Below are positions 56,734 to 64,000 of a stretch of 64,000 nucleotides of DNA, in pieces (the stretch's first letter is position 1; every line of letters starts with the position of its first letter). The stretch covers positions 124,001-188,000 of the forward strand of contig JAJJXM010000062.1 of NCBI GenBank assembly GCA_024516155.1. The letters run 5' to 3'. The DNA comes from Pyronema omphalodes (taxonomy: Eukaryota; Ascomycota; Pezizomycetes; Pezizales; Pyronemataceae). The translations under genes were made by a program, and so were the position numbers. The notes below the pieces were generated by a model. The model was not told where the DNA came from, did not search any database, and saw only the letters and a list, made by a program, of their open reading frames with translations.

Positions 56734-59700
56734 TTTGAAAGCTATGTAAAAGAATTAATTCAAGGGTGAACAAAAGGATTTGAGAGAGCCTCCAATGATT
56801 GAGCTATGGATTTATGGTCCATCATGAAAGGGCGCCGGACGCTTATAGTTATGGCCACTGCTAGCGCCGATTGAGTGCGGTATGCGGGCATGTAATCTCT
56901 TAAAGATCTTGTGCTATGACGTATAACACCGGCATGCGAGACAGTCTATGTCAGATAGCAAATGCCCCGCTCCTATCTGAATCTACACTTGTACCTTGAT
57001 AATAATAGCATCTATATAGCGCCAGATACTACCGAATAAAAGATGAAGGAACATGTATTATCCTTCCTGATTATTGAACCCAGCTAGCTAACTCTGTTAT
57101 CTTCTACGTCATTGTAAAATACCTCAATCACAGCATCGTAAAGAGGGAAGATCCTATAACTGGGCTAGCAAGGATAGCAAGCTCTCAGGAAAGGGCATAC
57201 TCGAAGTCTGAATGGGTGTCGTAAGACCAAGCTCCGCAATTGGATTGCCTTAATCCAGATATCAAATAAAGACCCCATTGGTCGCTTTTTTGCTCGGTAA
57301 CGCCACATTAAATCCCATAGTGGGGGTTCGGTTCACGGACTACTCACATTAATATCAAAAAACAAATATCATCGACATGCTAATGGTAACCTGACATGAA
57401 TGCCGTGTACCAGAAGGTAACTAAAATAGGTACTATGTAGCGCGGAACCAACAAAGTCGTTAATAAGATCGCTGTACATGCGTGTTCCGCCGTATGATCG
57501 ACTTTAAAATCATGTCGGTTGTTCGAATTCTTGATGGGGTTAACTTCAGAATATCACGACAAGTGTGAAATCTTTTCATGTTTTTGATGTCATCCTGCAA
57601 GAACTCCAGGGCAGGTGGCTAGTATTTTGCGAAAGGAGTATTCAGTGCCATAGTCTGTGCGAGGCTATCCATTATTTCTTCCGGACGTCTGCTCTCACCT
57701 CCCATCCAAGACTTTTAATCGCGCGCGACAGGGATTAAGGCGCGGTCAACCGCGCAGCCACTATCGAAAATCATTAGACATGAATTTACATCATGACGCA
57801 ATACTTTTGGATCACCATTAGTATGGTCTCAATAATGATAATTATGATTGCTGAGGATTGTTCTACGTTCGATGAGATAAGTTGCGGCGATAAACACATG
57901 GAGGCACTAGTGCTGGCTGATGAAGCTACGGCGATGTTACTATCAATATCAATAACTCACAACCGTAAATTATTGATAATACCACATTGAATATATACAG
58001 CGTATATTAAGTGATATAAATTTGTGAATATTGATGATTGCATTTTAAATTAAAACTAACATTGGAGTAAATATGTGTGGTGTCGTCGCCTTTTTATATA
58101 TCCGTCGTCCTTCATCTCTCCCTGATGGATACAGTCAACAACGACAAGAATTGGACTGATCAGATCTTGACCGCGGTTTGGTTGAGTGACTATCTATCTG
58201 ACCTATTTATGTCGATACATTTGAAACTGAGTTAAGCAGTTATTATAGAAATTATATATCTATATTCCGGAAACTAGATAAAATTGATTAACTTTGCACT
58301 TTGAAACTTAAGTACGTAATAAAAGTTTTTGTCGGTGAAAATCGCTGCACCCTTTTGACCATTTTCACCCTTTCTCCACCACCAGAAAAAACCCTCATTC
58401 AATAATCGTACACTACACATTACGGATTCATAGTACAAGTTACAATACTCTAGTCATAATTGGATTTTTCCCTATTTTTAATGGAGCGTGCGGCCGCGCT
58501 TGTGTTCGCACCAGTACCACGCCATGACCGCAAGCTACACAGGGCGGAAAATCAGAAAGGAGGACATCGTTGGTAGTATCATCACCTATGCCAAACGTTC
58601 CAAAGATTATCTGCGCGGTAGCCCCACCAATCCCCACCTCTATGAAACCCCGCACCTTTGCCCTACAACTCCGACACCGCAATGCTGCCGATCCCACCTA
58701 ATCATTAGGGTTCCGCAAAAGCCACTATCCGACTAAAACAAGATCCTCAGGCATGACAACGCGTAAAGTAGGCTGCAAAATCGAAACCTGTTTTTCGCGT
58801 TTTTGGCGTGCCCGAAACCCCTCGTAACCCTCCAGGGACTCAATCAAGCTGTGTTTTTCAACAAACATAATGAAAGAAAAAAAATAATAGAAGCGCCTCA
58901 GAAATTCTGAATAACCCGGAATCTCTTACCGCAAAGAGACAATGGGCGAGCATTACAGAATTTTCCCAAACCCTAAAATCCTGCTTGGCAAGTTTAGTAT
59001 TCGATACCTGATGTTTATTCGGACCAAAAGCAGGTATCATCTTCTTTACGGTTTACATCCGTCTTACGTCCCAAGCTCGCTTCACACCTTACATCATTCG
59101 GGGGCGGAGGGAGAGGGATACGTAATACCACGAGTGACACAAGTCAGTGCATTGGTTATACATGTTCTGGTACTCCGAAGGGATCACGAAACTTCGGTAG
59201 AATCGGACCTTCAACTCCTACTGTAGCACTACAGCCACTGTCATCCAACGGTATCCATAGCACCAGACATCGATGCCCTGTTCAACACTGTTCAACCTAG
59301 TCAGCCAGGCATTCATCGTTACGGGTCAGGTAAAATTAACGAGATGACACTTTATTGCGTTCTGCAATAGCTAGTACTGGTTAAATTTGCGTAGTCAATT
59401 ACAGATGTACCTGGTGTGCGAGTGCTACGCCCGTATCTGGGCCCTGCAATAAGGGGTAGGTACATTTGAACACAACGAAGTTTCGTATTTGTGGCCAGAT
59501 ACGGTTGGAATAGCCATATAAAAAATCTGTGGGAGTTCTCAAATGGGATCTCCAGAAAGTTTCTTTTGCGGTGAGAGGAACGAGCCTGTGGCCCATGGGC
59601 ACGGGGATGGGTTGAGAAAGTAAAAGCAGATGATGGTTCTTCATTGCACTTTTTGCCACCTGTTGTGTAAGGGTCAAATATCCAAGATCTCACATAAACT

Positions 59701-59922
59701 TGTCACCATAGTTGCTACGCTTTCATCCTTGCTTATCTGATTAATATAAGGTTGTAGGCGATGTCGCAGTGTATCACAAGTATTAACAGACCATAAAGCC
59801 GTTTATTAATCATAGGTCCGCCAATGTTTCATTCATTACTCATTCGTTAGGAAATTTTACCGGCATTATTCATTATTCAGTATCATTATTCATAACAGGG
59901 TATCTATCTCGTACTTCTTATT
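56734..59922. other. Gene-free interval
   Basis: About 3.2 kb of non-repetitive sequence with only short ORFs, of which the longest on the plus strand is 58942-59226. None shows motifs. Promoter sequence for the 92-aa gene should lie just after 56733. Confidence 0.5.
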
Positions 59923-61115
59923 CTACGAACTAGTTTTTCTCTTCTTCGGCTTGAACTCCTCCGCATAACTCTTGAAGAAATCCGGCATCTCCATCGGATG
60001 CTCTCCAAGAACATCATGAAAGCAGTGAGTCGAGATGTAGTTCATCTTTCCTTCCCGAACCAATGAGTAGTACTGCAATAGGTACTCCTTCTCTGACTCG
60101 CTAATCTCTGCCTCTTTAAGTAACTCTACGGCGTCCTCCCTACGAATCATTAGCCATGAGTAACGAGAAGTAAAGGATGATAATTGTTGAGGAAGCCATA
60201 CTCAGAAATATTTTCAAACTCCATATTCGTTCCTAATCCCTGACTGGCCGCCTCCGCTAACTCTTCTCCTGCAGCCATCATAGGTCCTAAATCACCCATT
60301 AGCACTCGGCAAACAAATCCCATATTTCGACAGCTCACCTGTAAGCGTCATCAACTGTCCCCGTACATGATCCCCAAGTCCATGCTCTCCCTCGCTGGTA
60401 ATAGTATGCGCGGCTAACAACGCGATATCTCCCAACGCAATTGGCGCAAACTTGTGTTTCTCCCCGATGGGCAATGGCAGCTTCCCTCTATCCTTTGCAT
60501 ACTTGTTGTAGAGCAGTAAGTTCTCTGCGTAAAATCCTGCCCTGTCATCAATTTCTCATTAGCACAGATAAAGTAAAGCCTATCATAGCTCATCACAATC
60601 AATCGCCCGCGGTGGAGGGAGAGGGTATGAATAACACACCTGATAATAGCCTGACTATGTCCCGCATCTCCAGTCTCTGGCTCCCCCTTCAACTTCATCA
60701 TCATATGTTCAATTTCGATAAACTCTCTTACTCTAGGCTGTTTATCCTTTTCAGCCAGGTCACAGCCGGCGGCAGAAATCAACACAACGGATTTTATTCC
60801 AGCTCCCTTCGTAGCCGTCACCATTTCTTCCACACACTCAAGCTTGTTATCCACAGATGGAGGGATGAAAACAAGCCCATCTGCTCCACTGTCTTTGAAT
60901 TGTTTTTCAAGCTTCTTGGGATCACCGGGAGTACATTCCATGACCTTTACGTGGTCCCCCATTTTAGCCAGTTCTTGGACGTGAGGGTGCTCCGGATTGC
61001 AAGTGGCGAGATGGACGGTAACATCTTGCGAGAATTGATCGTTTGTAAGAATTAGTTCTGCAATTAAGTGACCGGTTTGACCTTCGGTGGAGGTGACGAT
61101 GATATTTTTGGGCAT
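59923..61115 (-). CDS. NmrA-like NAD(P)-binding protein
   Basis: Four exons on the minus strand: 61115-60640, 60541-60339, 60286-60202 and 60139-59923, giving 326 aa. Introns of 98, 52 and 62 nt have GTGTGT, GTGAGC and GTATGG donors; the last two carry a GCTAAT branch-like motif. The N-terminus MPKNIIVTSTEGQTGHLIAE is the Rossmann beta-alpha-beta unit. DGLVFIPPSVDNKLE and KSVVLISAAGCD fit the next strands. The splices give QAIIR-AGFYAENLLLY, a block conserved in NmrA/HSCARG-like proteins, and then LGDIALLAAHTITSEGEHG. NmrA-type proteins sense NAD(P) or act as atypical short-chain reductases. The usual Gly-x-x-Gly-x-x-Gly begins Ser-Thr-Glu-Gly here, so nucleotide preference is uncertain. The C-terminus is basic (PKKRKTSS). 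Confidence 0.9.
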
Positions 61116-63527
61116 TGTGATAGGAAGTTTGTCGTGGCGAACTCAGGTCTCAAACAATTTGGGCGCTGAATGACTGAAGAAATCCGAGGGAAAACAACAA
61201 AAACCAAGGCAGAATTTTATCTTAATTTATACCAAGAAGCCGTAAAAAACAATAAATAAATTTTCGCAACTAAGACATGACATCACAGACAGAAGTTGAA
61301 GACCGGAAATAGAGGGTTTGGATTACCTAATATTGCGGTTGCCTTGCTTTCGCTCTACCTTGATTTTCCGCAGATCAGACCATTTCTTCACTCTTCACGC
61401 ATCGCGCATCAGTTTAATCACGCCGGGGCCGTTTTGAGCGCGACTCAGCAAACGCGTTTATCTTGTTTTTATGACGTTCGAAGCGCGACTTGCTCCCCCA
61501 CCCCCTCAAGCTCGCTTGTCAGCCGCGATCCATTTTCTAAAGTATCAATCCGCCAAATCATAACCCTCCACATTGTCATCACGAAATGGTAAAACACCGC
61601 AAAGCTTGAAGCTTGAAGCTTGAGGCAGTTGACGCTCAGGCCTTAAAGGCTGATGATGGTTCGCCGTGCTCATGCGCATGCACTAACCGAAACCAACTTC
61701 ATCTAGAATAAGTAGAGAAGGCAGGTTCATCTCATTCCGAACCATCGGAGCATCATCGCAAATTCGGCCCGATAAAGTCGTTCATGTTATCGCGATGGAA
61801 GGACTCATTGGCGCGATGAGATTCAAGCCAAGGCCCTAGATATCCACTCTACAAATATGTCCCCGTCGCATCGGAGTTTTAAAACTAGTCCAAGATGAAT
61901 GGGGCCCGGGGATTCCGATGAATCCGCTATCAAGTATGAACGGACCGATCAAGTTGCACAGTGAAAAACGGGCCGATATAACACGGCCGGAGAATTCACA
62001 GCACGGAATAATATTTTGGCGTCTCTGGGCTTCAGTTGGAATCTGTACTGTCGCCTGATATACGAACGCCCAAAAGCCACCGCGGTATGTTGGCTGGGAA
62101 TATTGCTTTTTCGTTGCTTGCTCACTGCGTAGGAAACCTGTGATGGAGATGTAGTTCGAGTGATATTATGTGATGTGCAGGCTACCTAGGCGCCAATGAA
62201 CACTAACTAGGGGTTTTCAGCTGGGTATTCCAAATTCCTTATGAGAGGTGATAAGGTGGTTGGCGAAGAAAAAGATGCCTTGGAATGTAGATGATAACTG
62301 TGAGAGAATTTGTTGGAGTGCGGAATGTTGTCATGTTGTCAGATTGTCAACCATTGGTGTCAGACTCGGATGAGTATTCTATCGATAGACTGAGTTCCTA
62401 TTTCTTCTGTCTACTTTTCGAAGACTTTCATGAAGTAACTGAATGTTGTGGCCCATCATGATAGTAAAAGTTTCTCGCCTCTTCGCTTCATCGCCAGTGA
62501 ATTGTTAGTTACAAACCTTCGTGGAGTAAAGCTGTGAAATTATATCCTTCATCAAAACAATGATAAACACTATTTTGGAATGCATCTGTAGCTTCGCCGC
62601 GCCCGCCGTCTATATATTGGCTGTCAATCCTCCCTGTGTGGGAGTACCATTTCTACTCTCTGGGGTAGACTGGCGCTCTGTTGTATCACCCGCGCCCGAC
62701 CTCTTCCCCCAACAGGAAATACCAAGAACACTGCCTATAAGAATTACATATGCTTAAAACTGTCTATAATAGGGCTATTAATTCTTTACCTTATCTTAAA
62801 AGAGATCTGAAATTATGTTTGTTCTATTGCAGTATGTGCGATTATTTCGGGTGCTCCAGGCTTAACATACCCCGCAAGTACATGGTCTACATACCCACTG
62901 CTCCTCCCTCTTTATCTACACTTTACATCAATTCAATCACCCTCTTCCATATTTTACATCCCCTCTATAACATGTCCATTCCATCTCCTACATACTGAAA
63001 TCCCTACTTTCATCATTCTTCTCAAATGCAGCTCCGCACCGCATATTCAGCTTCACAGCGTCTTAAAAGCCTTAAATGAATTTGTCTCGCCTTAAGTTGA
63101 GTTGTTAATCCGCCTGAAAAGTTCTAATTCATACATACCAGCGTCCACAGCATCGACTCAGCTTCGACTTAGTTTTGATTCAGCATCAACTCATCATCCA
63201 CTCAGCGTCTCTCCACCACAGCAGATTAACAAAAGCCAGTTGTCCTTCTTCCTCCAGCCTTGTCTCATGAGTCGCTTTCGTCGATACTTTCGCAGATCTT
63301 TAAGCCATTGATATTCCATGAACCCTTCATTCGCCGATCAGTTGCCATAGTCCCCACTTTTCTCCACGGCGTCAAAAGTGGAACCTGGGCAGTAACTTTC
63401 ATAACGGCTAGTAACAAGAGGATGGGGACATAGGAGAAGTAGAAGGTCTAAGGGTGGGGTATTATCAAATGGACGGCGATGGTTATGCTTAGTTGTAGGA
63501 TTCTCCTATGTGGAGTATGTAGACAAA
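61116..63527. other. Gene-free interval
   Basis: It contains an AGCTTGA repeat (61600-61625) and CAGCGTC/CAGCATC motifs (63140-63200). Short frames at 61296-61592 and 62560-62757 show no motifs. The NmrA-like gene's promoter lies at the left side. Confidence 0.5.
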
Positions 63528-63923
63528 TCATGAAAGAAAAATACCTGCCTTGTAACTCGTTAGAATATCTGTTCGGACATCATATTTGTCGAAAAAAATA
63601 CTGCTGCGTGAAGATCCGTTAACCGGTATCGTAATGGGTGTTTTGAGCCTTGTTGTTGGCATCACTGGCCGCTGACTTACCTCTGTGTACTCAATTATCC
63701 TACACCGGTCCACCTGGATCTCTGCAGTATCCATATCTGCTTTGGATTTGAGTGGAGTAGAGTATGGGAGTTCATTCGACTTCCTCAAGTTTAATCCGAT
63801 CATCATCATTCCAGGCAAGTCTCTGTCTATATGTTGACCGCAAATCCTTAAATCATAAGCAACCCGTGACATACAAAGAATAACCAGATGACTCGGATAG
63901 CCTACACTCCAAGAGGGGAGCAT
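63528..63923 (-). CDS. Possible exon of an unrecognised gene
   Basis: A 131-codon frame with internal splice-like sequence (GAG/GTAAGTC near 63690, minus strand) and a possible donor CAG/GTATTT at its end. Coding status is uncertain; no family recognised. It may belong to a gene that extends past the window edge. Confidence 0.2.
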   Translation of the reverse strand: MLPSWSVGYPSHLVILCMSRVAYDLRICGQHIDRDLPGMMMIGLNLRKSNELPYSTPLKSKADMDTAEIQVDRCRIIEYTEVSQRPVMPTTRLKTPITIPVNGSSRSSIFFDKYDVRTDILTSYKAGIFLS

Positions 63924-64000
63924 GTATCAAGTACATAAAATAGTATTACCCTAGACACACTGCCATCTCCTCTTCCGACTTCGCATCTTGGTTCTTCTTC

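Noticed and set aside
51041..61115. Biosynthetic gene cluster
   Set aside because: Permease, NmrA-like, DUF423 and alkyltransferase genes lack any backbone synthase or shared pathway; the grouping looks like ordinary gene order.

Overview
The window is nuclear DNA of a filamentous ascomycete (Pezizomycotina). The evidence is short GT-AG introns (50-100 nt), cell-wall genes typical of these fungi (a BtgE-type GH17 glucanase, a class IV chitin synthase and a Skt5/Chs4-type activator), a Polo kinase with a long low-complexity linker, and Tad-like LINE and Ty1/copia relics. The density of microsatellites, minisatellites and homopolymer runs is unusually high. I cannot name the species. A repeat-rich lineage such as Orbiliomycetes or Pezizomycetes would fit, but that is a guess.

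Layout. 1-6500 is a repeat zone. It holds the end of a DNA element sitting next to the tail of a LINE, a MITE-like inverted repeat, 9-bp minisatellites and a complete 1.46-kb non-autonomous DNA element (copy A). 6512-7836 (minus) is a two-exon OPA3-like gene and 9232-12657 (plus) is a Polo kinase; the two diverge across 1.4 kb. 14095-15822 (minus) is a secreted GH17 protein. 15823-34327 is about 18.5 kb with no confident host gene. It contains simple repeats, element copy B (1.55 kb, inverted relative to A and flanked by TTAA on both sides) and a 5'-truncated LINE with a perfect 16-bp target-site duplication, which interrupts an older open frame.

34328-36689 encodes a Sel1-repeat Skt5/Chs4-like protein ending in a CaaX box, and 41802-45754 encodes a class IV (Chs3-type) chitin synthase. 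In yeast these two proteins are partners, so their linkage here is notable. 47670 to about 49300 is a larger element (D) that shares termini with A and B but carries a different, unrecognised gene; a copia relic lies beside it. 51041-61115 is a normal gene stretch: a DUF423/TMEM256 membrane protein, a compact O6-alkylguanine-DNA alkyltransferase, an amino-acid permease, a 92-residue two-exon protein and an NmrA-like NAD(P)-binding protein. 61116-64000 has no confident gene.

Exon structures were worked out by hand from splice signals, reading phase and family conservation; no transcript or database evidence was available. The least-explained system is the mobile-element family with CCCTRTGGTACAA termini and long arrays of a GGTGTTTA-type motif just inside each end. 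It occurs as four copies with at least two different interiors.
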